The translations under genes and the position numbers were made by a program. From the NCBI RefSeq assembly GCF_014534745.1, contig NZ_JACVVP010000012.1, positions 1 to 64,000 of the forward strand: a stretch of DNA of 64,000 nt, given 5' to 3'. Below the pieces are notes generated by a model. It did no database searches and was not told where the DNA came from. It saw nothing but the letters and a program-made list of their open reading frames with translations. Positions within the stretch are counted from its first letter, which is position 1. Each line of letters opens with the position of its first letter. Shown piece by piece: positions 8,933 through 18,800 of this stretch. The DNA comes from Flammeovirga sp. EKP202 (GTDB lineage Bacteria; Bacteroidota; Bacteroidia; Cytophagales; Flammeovirgaceae).

Positions 8933-9292
8933 ATGAAATTTAAAGTTGACGGGAAAGAATATCCTTGCTGTACCAGCTTGACGATGAAATATATAGGCGG
9001 AAAATGGAAATCCGTGATTCTGATCCACCTAAAAGATGGTACACTGAGATACAATGAAATCAGGAAGTTAATTCCTACGGTGAGTGAAAGAACGCTTAGC
9101 CTTCAATTAAAACAACTAGAGGAAGATGGATTGATCGTAAGAGAAGTAATCCCAACTGATAAACCTCCTTTGAGGGTTGAATACAGCATGACTGATTTTG
9201 GGAAAACGCTTATTCCTTTATTAGTTATGATTTCTGAATGGGGTGAAGAAGCAGTAAAGTGGGACCCGAAAATTGAAGAAATTGAGGAATAG
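8933..9292 (+). CDS. HxlR-family winged-helix transcriptional regulator
   Basis: The 119-aa protein carries the HxlR core: GGKWKSVILIHL, then RYNEIRKLIP-VSERTLSLQLKQLEEDGLI, and PPLRVEYSMTDFG for the wing. Cys12 and Cys13 precede the first helix, where YodB-type members carry the thiol that senses quinones, aldehydes or oxidants. The gene diverges from a nitroreductase gene 200 bp away, the same pairing as YodB/YodC in Bacillus subtilis, so repression of that gene and response to electrophiles is the likely role. Family is clear; ligand is inference. Confidence 0.88.
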   Translation: MKFKVDGKEYPCCTSLTMKYIGGKWKSVILIHLKDGTLRYNEIRKLIPTVSERTLSLQLKQLEEDGLIVREVIPTDKPPLRVEYSMTDFGKTLIPLLVMISEWGEEAVKWDPKIEEIEE

Positions 9293-9327
9293 AAAAGGTG
9301 AGCCTTTTGACTCATCTTTCCTTTTTT
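9290..9327 (+). terminator. Terminator after the HxlR gene
   Basis: AAAGGTGAG pairs with CTCATCTTT (one G-U pair) around an eight-base loop and is followed by CCTTTTTT. It overlaps the stop codon of the convergent esterase-like gene and may work weakly in the other direction too. Confidence 0.55.
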
Positions 9328-11692
9328 AGTTCACTTCTTCTTCTCTGTTGCGCTCTCCTAACTTAATATCACTAACTTTTAGATGATTATAAGTAGGATA
9401 AAACGGCAGATTTGATTCACCTATCAACTCATCTAAATAATAATAACCGTCCTTATTCTTTTTATAGGTAGTCTCCTGTTTTGTGAAAGGCATGGATGCA
9501 ACTTTAGCCCCGTGCCTTTTAAGTTTTCTATCTCCTTCATAAAATTTCTTTGATTCCTTCTCATTATGAACAACATAACAGTCTACTTTTAGTAATGCAT
9601 AATCCTCTGCATTAATATGAAGGACTCCATTAATTGTTTCCAAAAACATAAAAACACTACTTCTGAATGACAGATTTTTGGCTTTATATTTAATCACATA
9701 AATTTCCTTTCCATCTTCTATGATAACATCCGAAAATTCTAAATCATATTTGGATAGTTTGCCCTTATTTAAAAAGTTATTATTTCTGATAGCTATCACA
9801 TCATTGTGAGTAAAAACTCTCAACATTGTTGACGATTTTTTCGGATCAAATTCCGTGTAAGAAGGAGAATCACTTTTTAATGAGTCTATTGGACATCCTC
9901 GGGCACTTATTAGCTTTGTAAAATTACCAGAATCTCTATATCCAAATAACGGCCAAGATTGATAACCAATATTACGATGTAAATCTATTTCTCTTTCTAC
10001 ATAATAAACCCCATTCTTCTTTGTTTGAGTAATCATATCAGCGTCAATATCATAAGAGAATGATCCTTGGTTATAATTCTTAGGGATATTCTGAATCACC
10101 TTTTTCATAATACTTTTCGCTGTTAATGGCTCACTTGAAATCGTTAGTGTAGACATTTCTTCTACTTTTGGCTTTAAACCTATTTCCAAATTGGTTTTAG
10201 AAGAGGCAATTGTGATAGTTTCGTATCCCAAAGACGAAATCACAATTGAATCTTGTGGAGATGGAAGTCCTATTTCAAAGATGCCTTTATCGTTGGTTGA
10301 GGTTCCTGTTTTAGATTCAGAAGTAAAGACATTTGCATAAGGAATTGGTTCTTTGGTATTCTGGTCAAATACGATTCCTACTTGCTTCTCAAATGTGGAA
10401 TTGTCTTTAAAGTAATAAACTGGTAGATCCTTTTTTTGACCTTTTTTTAGTTCAAACGTAAAGGTTGTACCCTTTGTATTGCTTTGCTGTATATTATCTG
10501 ATTTTAGTTGAGATTCTCCACAATCATATCCTTTATAAGTGCCTTTCTTTAATTGATTGACAAAAAACATCCCATCAAATACCAATGACCAATCCGTTTT
10601 CAGTTCTTCGATTCCTCCTCCTTCAGTACCTATGACATTACTTTTGAAAACAACTTTCTCATTTAAACTTAAAAAGGCAAAAGCATTTCCTGATTCATAA
10701 AAATGATCTTCAATATTATCTTCAGTATAGATATCATCGTCTTGCCCTGTAAAAGCTAAGATATAAGCTTTATCTCCCCACTTCTCTTTAATATAACTCC
10801 CCATTGGATTAAACTCATCCAACTCTTCAAGAACTCCTCTTATTTTATTCATCAAATGACCTGTCGCACCCCAAACTATGATTTTTTTGTCATGATATTT
10901 ATTCGCAAGATAAAGTAAATTCTCACCCATCAATCGATCTCTAACATTGCTGTCTTTTGCTTTGAATTCCTCTTGTGTTTTCTTTTGAGATTTGTTGTAA
11001 TAATAATCTTTAGCTGTTTCTGAAATAAAATGAAGCGTTTGAATCAGATCTTTTTTAGTCACTTGATCTGACTTAGCAATCGCTTCTTTTAAGTAATTGT
11101 TATGGTTTAAGAACTTTTCAATATCTAATGCCTTAGGAAAATCATAATCTTGAATGAACTCCATACAGTTTTCCCAATCTTGATACTCTTCCTCAGAATT
11201 GAAATAAGGAGCGAAATCTTTTATCAATGTTTCTTGAGCATAATAACCACTTAATTGATTGTCAAAGCCATGCACTTTCAGCGTTTCATAGTTTTCAGCG
11301 ACGTAATCCATAAATGGATGAAACTCTTCTTGAGAAGTCAATATTGAGAAAATGCTATTCGTATAGGCAAACTTGATATTTTCTCCCCTTGCGATAGCTT
11401 CATGCGATTTGTTTAAGTCATAAAACCCACTTTCAAAGGCTACGATTTCAAATCCCATTTCTTGATGGAGCATTTTCATCACTTCAGTTTTGGCTGTAAA
11501 AATATTACCATGGTTGTGATCCGGTTCACCCAAAAGGACAATTCTGGCATCTCCTATATCCTCTTTCAATGCTGAAAACTGATGGAAATTTAGAGTGTCA
11601 TAGTAGTGGAAATTGAGTTTTTGTTGTGCAAAAAGAGTAGCATTTAATAGTAAGAAGCAAATCGAGAGCATTGCTTTAAGTTGTTGTCTCAT
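9326..11692 (-). CDS. Erythromycin-esterase-like protein fused to a carboxypeptidase-regulatory-like domain
   Basis: This is a 788-aa exported protein with signal peptide MRQQLKAMLS...LFAQ. Residues about 25-330 resemble the erythromycin esterase (EreA/B) superfamily: IVLLGEPDHNHGN with conserved Glu and His, FEIVAFESGFYDL, and IIVWGATGHLMNK. A carboxypeptidase D regulatory-like beta domain follows (about 432-505, EPIPYANVF...ISSLGYETI). The remaining ~280 residues look like the C-terminal region that follows such domains in many Bacteroidota surface proteins. Only some members of the superfamily hydrolyse macrolides, so resistance should not be assumed. The gene ends tail to tail with HxlR and has no obvious operon partner. 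Confidence 0.75.
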   Translation of the reverse strand: MRQQLKAMLSICFLLLNATLFAQQKLNFHYYDTLNFHQFSALKEDIGDARIVLLGEPDHNHGNIFTAKTEVMKMLHQEMGFEIVAFESGFYDLNKSHEAIARGENIKFAYTNSIFSILTSQEEFHPFMDYVAENYETLKVHGFDNQLSGYYAQETLIKDFAPYFNSEEEYQDWENCMEFIQDYDFPKALDIEKFLNHNNYLKEAIAKSDQVTKKDLIQTLHFISETAKDYYYNKSQKKTQEEFKAKDSNVRDRLMGENLLYLANKYHDKKIIVWGATGHLMNKIRGVLEELDEFNPMGSYIKEKWGDKAYILAFTGQDDDIYTEDNIEDHFYESGNAFAFLSLNEKVVFKSNVIGTEGGGIEELKTDWSLVFDGMFFVNQLKKGTYKGYDCGESQLKSDNIQQSNTKGTTFTFELKKGQKKDLPVYYFKDNSTFEKQVGIVFDQNTKEPIPYANVFTSESKTGTSTNDKGIFEIGLPSPQDSIVISSLGYETITIASSKTNLEIGLKPKVEEMSTLTISSEPLTAKSIMKKVIQNIPKNYNQGSFSYDIDADMITQTKKNGVYYVEREIDLHRNIGYQSWPLFGYRDSGNFTKLISARGCPIDSLKSDSPSYTEFDPKKSSTMLRVFTHNDVIAIRNNNFLNKGKLSKYDLEFSDVIIEDGKEIYVIKYKAKNLSFRSSVFMFLETINGVLHINAEDYALLKVDCYVVHNEKESKKFYEGDRKLKRHGAKVASMPFTKQETTYKKNKDGYYYLDELIGESNLPFYPTYNHLKVSDIKLGERNREEEVN

Positions 11693-11861
11693 TGAGGTTA
11701 TTATTTAAAGTTATAGTCGTTTTCGTACTCTAAAAATAAAAAACTATATCTATCTCTCAAACAGTAGTGATTCAGAGAGTATTAATAATAGGTAAATTCC
11801 ATCTGATAACACCTTAAAAGTTTTCAATCCCTCAAAAAATCAATTATTATTGCACCTCCTA

Positions 11862-11880
11862 AACAAAATAATATTTTGTT
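11862..11880. promoter_or_regulatory. 19-bp palindrome just before the ThrE start
   Basis: AACAAAATA and TATTTTGTT form a perfect 9-bp inverted repeat around one A, ending 6 bases before the ATG at 11887. It overlaps where a -7 box would sit (TATTTTG), so it may be an operator. The short loop makes an RNA hairpin unlikely. Confidence 0.4.
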
Positions 11881-11886
11881 ACACCC

Positions 11887-13119
11887 ATGAAAAACTTCGA
11901 AGAGAAATATAATTTAATAGTAAAAATAGGAAATGCACTCCATAAATTCGGATGTTCATCATTACGAGTGGAAACTTATATACAAGATGTAGCCAAACAT
12001 ATTGGGGTGGAAGTTTCTTGTCAGGTTACAACCAATACCCTCAATTATCAGGTAGAGGACCCTCAGACCAAAGAACGTCAAGTGTTACTCCAATACATTC
12101 CTTTGGGAAGTAATAATTTGGGAAAATTGGCAGACCTTCATAAACAAATCAGAAAAGCTTTTAAGGAAGGACACGACTACGAAACAATAACCCAAAACAT
12201 TGATAAGGTAATTCAAAAGAAGAAGATCTATAATGAATTTAACTTGGCCCTCGCCTATATTATCATACCGCCTTCATTCTTGGGATTGATAGGTGCTAGT
12301 TGGGTCACTTTCGGTTTTAGTTTTCTGATGGGATTTATTGGCTATCTCATCACAAAAAGCGTCAGTAGGTTCAATACCTCACGCTATACCGTGGAGTTTT
12401 ACACCGCCTTTATTTGTTCCTTTATCGGCTGTCTCTGTAAATATTTCATTCCGGATTTGGATGTAATTGAACTAAGTTTGGCCTCCGTGATCTTATACGT
12501 ACCTGGCTTGACCATTTCTATTGCATTAGAGGAAATATCATTTAACCAGTTCAATTCTGGATCTGGCTTCCTTTTCAACGCTATCATGATTTTTCTGAAG
12601 CTATTTATTGGTGTCTATTTAGGAATGGCTTTGGGACACTTTATTTTTGGGTTGAAAGAGGATATTTACCATAATGAAATTCCTCAATGGATGCACCTTT
12701 TCGCCCTGCCTGCATTATCAATTGGCCTAGGAGTAGTATTCAATACAAAACCGAAAGACCTCTTTATTGGTCTCTTTCTAGCAGTCATAGCATTTTGGGG
12801 ACCTATGGTATTCCAAGAAAATATAGGTTGGATTTTTGGGACATTTATTAGTGCATTTCTGATCACATTTTTGAGTATCTTATTAGGTAAGTGGAGCAAT
12901 GTACCTCCTTCGGTCTATTTACTACAAGGTATAGTTATTCTCGTTCCTGGTAGTAGACTTTTCATGGGATTATCACACCAATTCAGAAACGACCCCATTA
13001 TAGACAATCCCAGCATAGGTACTTCTGGACTTTTAATGTTTTGTGCCATTGTGGTAGGCATGTTGGTAGCCTACAGTACTTACTATCCCAATCTTGACAA
13101 TAGAGATGAAGTGATATAA
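11887..13119 (+). CDS. Threonine/serine exporter, ThrE family
   Basis: The 410-aa protein has the N-terminal cytoplasmic domain of ThrE (DUF1212-like: LHKFGCSSLRVE, then VSCQVTTNTL), followed by about ten membrane segments from residue 118. The first membrane half holds LYVPGLTISIALEEIS; the second half (DUF3815-like) holds the matching LLQGIVILVPGSRLF near 350. Both halves are fused in one chain, as in Corynebacterium ThrE. It should export threonine and serine using the proton motive force across the inner membrane. It is a single gene with its own terminator downstream. Confidence 0.85.
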   Translation: MKNFEEKYNLIVKIGNALHKFGCSSLRVETYIQDVAKHIGVEVSCQVTTNTLNYQVEDPQTKERQVLLQYIPLGSNNLGKLADLHKQIRKAFKEGHDYETITQNIDKVIQKKKIYNEFNLALAYIIIPPSFLGLIGASWVTFGFSFLMGFIGYLITKSVSRFNTSRYTVEFYTAFICSFIGCLCKYFIPDLDVIELSLASVILYVPGLTISIALEEISFNQFNSGSGFLFNAIMIFLKLFIGVYLGMALGHFIFGLKEDIYHNEIPQWMHLFALPALSIGLGVVFNTKPKDLFIGLFLAVIAFWGPMVFQENIGWIFGTFISAFLITFLSILLGKWSNVPPSVYLLQGIVILVPGSRLFMGLSHQFRNDPIIDNPSIGTSGLLMFCAIVVGMLVAYSTYYPNLDNRDEVI

Positions 13120-13122
13120 AAA

Positions 13123-13161
13123 AGAAAGCATCGAATGGAATCTACCACCCGATGCTTTTCT
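13123..13161. terminator. Terminator after thrE-like gene
   Basis: AAAGCATCG (13125-13133) pairs with CGATGCTTT (13150-13158) and a short T-rich tail follows on the plus strand. It lies between convergent genes and could also serve the DUF4136 gene on the minus strand. Confidence 0.6.
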
Positions 13162-13212
13162 AACACGTTTTATCTTCTAGAGAAAGTCCTCGTGTACAGG
13201 AACTTTAATTCG

Positions 13213-13767
13213 TTATTTTACAGGGTATTTGTTGAAAATACTCTTCACAAAACGATTAATATTTCTCTCTCTTATGACTGGACTCTCCTGCTTTTCTGAA
13301 AGCGTACTTACAGCTGCAGCCTCCCAAAGTAATTTTCTTTGTTTCGTGTCAAAAATATCTATTACGAAAGTTCCTTCTGTATATTCATATTCAGAATAGT
13401 GCGTAGCACCCATACCCCAAGGGCCGTACCATCCACCGTATCCGGCATTATAAGAAGTAACACTTTTCTTTTCCTTTGTAGTGAACACCATACCAACTTG
13501 CAAATCTGCAGTTGTATCTTGTTCAGCATAAGTATATCCTAAGTTTTGCATGTTAGCAATAACAGCATTCTTTACTCTTTCTCTATCAAACTGATTGATT
13601 TTAGCGTTTGTTTTTTGGAAAGGTAAAAGACTAAAAGTCTGGTACGCTTTAAAATCCGTTCCAGGATTATAGTCCGTCATTATTTTCGTTGAAGAACATG
13701 ATGTTACCAAAAACGCAACACTGACCAACATTGCAGCCGATAATAATAATTTTTTGAGATTTTTCAT
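13213..13767 (-). CDS. DUF4136 domain lipoprotein
   Basis: The 184-aa product has a lipoprotein signal with lipobox LVTSC (Cys24) and a DUF4136-type body: YNPGTDFKAYQTFSLLPF at the N-terminus, DLQVGMVF, then EGTFVIDIFDTKQRKLLWEAAA near the C-terminus. A Gly/Tyr/Trp-rich loop (about 115-130) precedes the last strands. The frame is open further upstream to 13920, but the ATG at 13767 puts the signal peptide at the N-terminus and is the credible start. DUF4136 proteins are envelope lipoproteins of unknown function. The gene appears to be alone. Confidence 0.85.
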   Translation of the reverse strand: MKNLKKLLLSAAMLVSVAFLVTSCSSTKIMTDYNPGTDFKAYQTFSLLPFQKTNAKINQFDRERVKNAVIANMQNLGYTYAEQDTTADLQVGMVFTTKEKKSVTSYNAGYGGWYGPWGMGATHYSEYEYTEGTFVIDIFDTKQRKLLWEAAAVSTLSEKQESPVIRERNINRFVKSIFNKYPVK

Positions 13768-13993
13768 GATGATAATATTTTGATTGTTTAGAACGAAATA
13801 AGCCGAGTATCTCATTTTAAGTACCAAGATAAATGTAATTGAAGTTATATTTCTTTTTTCAAGAAAGTCTTCATTTACCTCTATCCTATTACTTATTCCG
13901 TAAATATTATAAATACTCACGAATTCTTTATTAAAGTTTACTGATTAACAGTCTGTAAGTTTTAAGAGGTAACAATCTTTAAGTGGATATACA

Positions 13994-14034
13994 TAATTTT
14001 AACTTAACAACTTTAAATTTTGTAGTTAAAATTA
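13994..14034. other. 11-bp inverted repeat in the gap 13768-14236
   Basis: TAATTTTAACT (13994-14004) and AGTTAAAATTA (14024-14034) are a perfect inverted repeat around a 19-base loop. It lies upstream of the DUF4136 gene on its own strand and downstream of the SusD terminators. The rest of this 469-bp gap shows only two terminators and no gene. Confidence 0.35.
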
Positions 14035-14049
14035 CGATCGTATTTAAAG

Positions 14050-14081
14050 CAAAAAAAAGACGCTACTAATGCAACGTCTTT
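14050..14081 (-). terminator. Terminator-like hairpin downstream of the SusCD pair
   Basis: AAAGACG (14056-14062) pairs with CGTCTTT (14075-14081), and the minus strand continues into an eight-base T-run. It is the second terminator after the SusD gene. Confidence 0.65.
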
Positions 14082-14154
14082 CTCTCTATTGTATAAAAAA
14101 CCGAAGTATAAAATACATGAAATGATTAATATACTTACTAAGACAATCGGTAAA

Positions 14155-14181
14155 ACAGGCAGAGGAGAATTCTTCCTCTGC
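14155..14181 (-). terminator. First terminator after the SusD-like gene
   Basis: GCAGAGGA (14159-14166) pairs with TCCTCTGC (14174-14181), followed on the minus strand by CTGTTTTA. It lies about 55 bp past the SusD stop codon and, with the hairpin at 14050-14081, forms a tandem stop. Confidence 0.65.
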
Positions 14182-14236
14182 TTGTATTTAATTCATTGTC
14201 CGTTATATTATTATTCACCTAAATTCTATCATTGAT

Positions 14237-15838
14237 TTAGTCAACGTCCCACCATAATGGTGATCCGCCAGTATCGCCAGTAGCTTTAGCATTTTCAGCC
14301 TTTAAAGCTTCTACACCGATATTGTATGCTTCTGCATTGTTTACAGTCTCACCGTCAGGGTAACGTAAACGCTTGATATAATCACCTGCAGGAACATCTC
14401 CATTACTCTTATTAAATCTTACTGGGAAGATTTGAGGGTAACCAGTTCTTCTAAACTCAGACCAAGCTTCCATTCCCTCAGGGAACATTGCGATCCACTT
14501 TTGAGTAATGATTTGCTCTAAAGCTTTTGATGCATCGTATTTAATAGTTACATCACTCATTGCTTCAATGCTATAATCTGTACCATAAGTAGCATCTGAA
14601 ACATCTACATAGTCAGCAGGTACACTTGTAGCATCCTGTAAGTATGTACCTACCTCATCTGACAAATTATGTCTTTCAAAAGATTGTCTAATACCTGCTT
14701 CATAAAGCTCTTGTGCAGTACCACCTGCATTCCATCCGTTTAGAGCTGCTTCAGCTCTCAAGAAGTAAACTTCAGCCGAAGTCATTAATACGATAGGAGT
14801 CGTTTGATTTACAAAATCAGGGTTGATTCTTGAGTAATATTGATAATCACCTCTACCGTCAGGTAAATCGATACCAGATCTTACACCTGCAAATCCATTT
14901 TTAATTACAGGACCATCTTCAGGACCACCTGCTTCAGTGAAATATACTCCTGCTCTTGGATCATTGAAACCTGTAAGAATAGATTCCATATCAGCACCCA
15001 TTTTAATATCACCCCATATCTCAGAAATTGTAGCTAATGGATGGATGATTGGAGAAACACCTTGACCTACTTGAGCAATATCTCCAGCTTCAAAAACACC
15101 AGTTGCGATAGCTTCTTCGGCATATTTTTTAGCAGATGCAGGATCTACATTTGAGATTCTCATCGCTAATCTCAATTTTAATGAAGCCGCTAACTTTTTC
15201 CACATCAAGAAATCACCTTGATACAAATCATCTACTGCTGAGAAAACTGACATTGGTTCTGAATCAGCCTCTAAGTTTGCTATTGCTAGATCTAACTCTT
15301 GGAAAAACTTAGTATAAACTTCCTTTTGACCATCATATGTCACCTCTGGTGTACCATACTTTACATATGGAATAGGACCATAGATATCAGTTAGTCTATG
15401 CATACCTAATACTTTCAATACCAAAGCAGGTGCATATAATTTAGGTGTTACATCTTCAGAGATACCATCGATAGAACTCGCCGGGTTCATTACATTTTCG
15501 AAGCCGATCGACCATGGCCAAACGTTCCAAATAAGGTTGTAGTGAGTAGCATTAGAGTTACCTGCAAATGGAGTTGGAGGTGCCATATACCCTGAGAATA
15601 CATCCCCATTTAAGTTTTGCTGTACTTGCCATCTCCAGTTTGAGTTATCAAAGTTGAAATAAACTGAACGAGAAAGCTGAGGAAAGAAACCTCTTACAAG
15701 CATACCGTCTGCCTTACCTGACTCTTGGTTGATTTGATTTTGATCCTTATTGATTTCTTCAAATTCACTTGTACAAGCCGTAAACATTCCAGCTGCTAGT
15801 ACTGTCGGTAATATATATCTTTTTACTATTGATTTCAT
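14237..15838 (-). CDS. SusD/RagB-like outer-membrane nutrient-binding lipoprotein (SusD-like_2 type)
   Basis: The 533-aa lipoprotein has lipobox MFTAC (Cys22) followed by EFEEINKDQNQ, typical of the SusD-like_2 subgroup. Helical TPR-like segments follow, including LKLRLAMRISNVDP around residue 225, and the C-terminal region has the family's EVYFLRAEAALNGWNAGGTAQELYEAGI and MFPEGMEAWSEFRRTGYP. It sits on the cell surface as the lid of the SusC transporter encoded immediately upstream (19-bp gap), so the two are one operon. The cargo, glycan or peptide, cannot be told; no degradative enzyme adjoins this pair. Confidence 0.92.
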   Translation of the reverse strand: MKSIVKRYILPTVLAAGMFTACTSEFEEINKDQNQINQESGKADGMLVRGFFPQLSRSVYFNFDNSNWRWQVQQNLNGDVFSGYMAPPTPFAGNSNATHYNLIWNVWPWSIGFENVMNPASSIDGISEDVTPKLYAPALVLKVLGMHRLTDIYGPIPYVKYGTPEVTYDGQKEVYTKFFQELDLAIANLEADSEPMSVFSAVDDLYQGDFLMWKKLAASLKLRLAMRISNVDPASAKKYAEEAIATGVFEAGDIAQVGQGVSPIIHPLATISEIWGDIKMGADMESILTGFNDPRAGVYFTEAGGPEDGPVIKNGFAGVRSGIDLPDGRGDYQYYSRINPDFVNQTTPIVLMTSAEVYFLRAEAALNGWNAGGTAQELYEAGIRQSFERHNLSDEVGTYLQDATSVPADYVDVSDATYGTDYSIEAMSDVTIKYDASKALEQIITQKWIAMFPEGMEAWSEFRRTGYPQIFPVRFNKSNGDVPAGDYIKRLRYPDGETVNNAEAYNIGVEALKAENAKATGDTGGSPLWWDVD

Positions 15839-15857
15839 TGTAATGCTTTGTTTAGAA

Positions 15858-18800
15858 TTAGAAATTAACTCTTAAGTTCAAACCTACACTTCTTGTAGTT
15901 GGTAAGCTAAAGAAGTTAAGTCCTTGAACACCAACACCTGTAGACATTACTACATCTGGATCGAAAGGTGCTGCATTGTAGAAGAAGAATAAGTTTCTAC
16001 CTACTGCTGATAGTGTTACATCACTTAAAGGACCTACATTGTTAAATGTATAACCAATCGATAATTCTCTTAATCTAATGTTTGTTTGGTCGTATAAGTA
16101 TTGAGAAGTAACACCTGCTCTACCTGAAGTTGCATTTAAGTATTTTACTGGATCAAATGAGATACCTTCAACTTCTACTGAACCGTCGTTCTCCACTGCT
16201 TCTGCATAAGCTACTGATGTTCCCTCAGCATCCATGTATGAATCAGTTAATGACAATGTTTGTCCTCCAAACTTACCATCGATCACCATGTTTAAAGTAA
16301 ATCCTTTGTATTTCAATGTGTTCGCCCAACCTGCGATAAAATCAGGGTTAGAGTTTGATTTAATTGACTCTTCTGGAGTAATACCTGCTGCACTTGGTAC
16401 ACCGTTATCATCTACGATGATTGTTCCATCTTCATTTCTAGCAAAATCAGCTGTCCAAATCTCGCCAATCGCTCCACCTTTTCTAAGTACTTGCATGTAG
16501 TTGATGTTACCACCATTCGTTACGATATCAAACTCAGCTTCTGTACCATTGTCACGAGTATATAATTCCTTGATTTCGTTTACATTTCTAGACAAGTTCA
16601 AGGTAGTGCTCCATGTTAAATCGCCTTGAGAAACTGGCATTGCTGAAATTGATAATTCAAAACCTCTGTTTTCAACATCACCTGCGTTTACATATCTTTT
16701 GTTGAAGTTAGAAGTACCAAGACGGTTATCTACTCTAAACAACTGGTTAACTGTATTTGTCTTATAGAAATTGGCATCTAGGTATAATAAACCATTGAAT
16801 AGTTCTAACTCAGCACCAAATTCGATAGAAGTAGATAGCTCAGGTTTTAAGTTATCTGCTGGAGAAATATCAGAATATGCTAAATCACCATTAAAGTTGA
16901 TACCGTGTTGTAATATTGTCAAACCTGCATTTGCATCATTACCTAATACTGTATAGTTACCTCTTACTTTCGCTAAAGAAATCACTTCTGGTAAGTCAAA
17001 CATATTATTTAATACTGCTGTAAGACCTACTGATGGATAGAAGAATGAATTATCTCCTACTGGTAATGTTGATGACCAATCATTACGTCCTGTTACATCT
17101 AAATACACCATTTCTTTGTATCCTAATGACGCTGAAGCAAAAACAGATTGTACTTGACGTTGAGTTGCTGCTTCTCTTGGTACCATACCCTCCGGTAAAC
17201 TTGCTACTGTAAAGATATTAGTATACTTGATCGAACGTTTATCCGATGTTACTCTGTAAAGTGAATTCTTTTCATCTCTAATAGCACCACCTACTAACGC
17301 AGTTATGTTAAAATCATTGATCTTCTTGTTGTAGTTTAAGATCGCATCAGCATAAGTCATCGTATTAGAAAACTCATCTTTAAAGTATCCACCATGAGAT
17401 AAACCTGTACCAGGATCTACACTAATATTGATTGGGTTAGTAGTAGCATGTGCTTTTCTTTCCCATACATCGTCAGTGGCATCAATATTTGCACGACCTT
17501 GAATCGAGAAGTTCTCATTGAACTTATAACTCAATGAACCCGACAACATATAACGATTACGTATATCTTCAGAAGTAGCTTTATCTAATAACCAGTAAGG
17601 GTTCTCATTCGCAATTTCTGATCTTACAGGAGCAGCATAGTTTTGCTCATAAATCTGTCTTGTCTTATTCCAAGTTTGATAGTTATTCTTTAATTCATCT
17701 TGAGAGATTGATCTAGATGAAAGGTATGAACTATAAATTGGGTTCATGTAAGCACCTGCTGAAGGTCTGTTAAAGCCTTCTTGAGTAATGTAGTTTGCAG
17801 AAAATCTCATTTCTAATTTATCATTTCTGCTTTTTGTAGTAGTGTTGAATGAAAAATTATGCTTATTGAAAGTGTTCGTTGGCATTACGCCTTGAGCATT
17901 TGTATTTGCATAAGAAGCATAGAACTGAGAATTATCTCCACCTTGACTATACGATAATGAGTTTACCCAAGTAGTACCTGTCTCATAAAAATCATCTGAC
18001 GTATGTGCTTTGTGATTGATTGCATTTCCTTCTGCATCATACTTTGATTGCATTTCAGGGTATAAATAAGCCTGTTCTGCCATAAAGTTAGAAGAGAAAG
18101 ACACTCTAGACTGACCTGCTTCTCCTTTTTTTGTTGTAATCATGATCACACCATTGGCAGCTTGTGAACCATATAAAGCTGACGCTGCAGCACCTTTAAG
18201 AACATTGATACTTTCAATATCCTCTGGGTTGATGTTAGAGATACCATCACCACCATCACGGCTTGGGTTTTCAATTTCACCCGGCTGAGCAGCACCTTGA
18301 CCTGCCATTGGCACACCATCGATTACATAAAGTGGTGAACTACTTCCGCTTACAGAACGGTTACCTCTAAGGTTAATTTTTACTGATCCACCTGCACCAG
18401 ATCCACTTCTTGATAATTGAAGACCTGCCACACGACCAGATAAAGAGTTCATTACGTTAGGGTCTTTAGCTGTAATTAAATCCTCTGAACTAACAGATTG
18501 TGTTGAATAAGTTAAGCTTTCCGCTGATCTTTCAACACCTAACGCTGTTACTACAACTTCTTCTAGTTGTTCTGCGTCAACGTCTAATGAAATGTCGAAA
18601 GTCGATTGGTTTTCAACAAGAACTTCTTTTGAAACAAAACCAATGTAAGAGAAAACTAATGTTCCTCCTTTTTCAACTGATAAGGCAAACTCACCATTGA
18701 AATCGGTTGTTGTACCTACAGATGTACCTTTAATTAATACGTTTACACCTGGTAATGGCTCTCCTGTGCCATTTTCTTTTACTGTACCTTTCACAAGTGA

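Noticed and set aside
9326-11692. Calling this a macrolide resistance gene
   Set aside because: Only the superfamily can be recognised; the fusion and signal peptide argue for another role.
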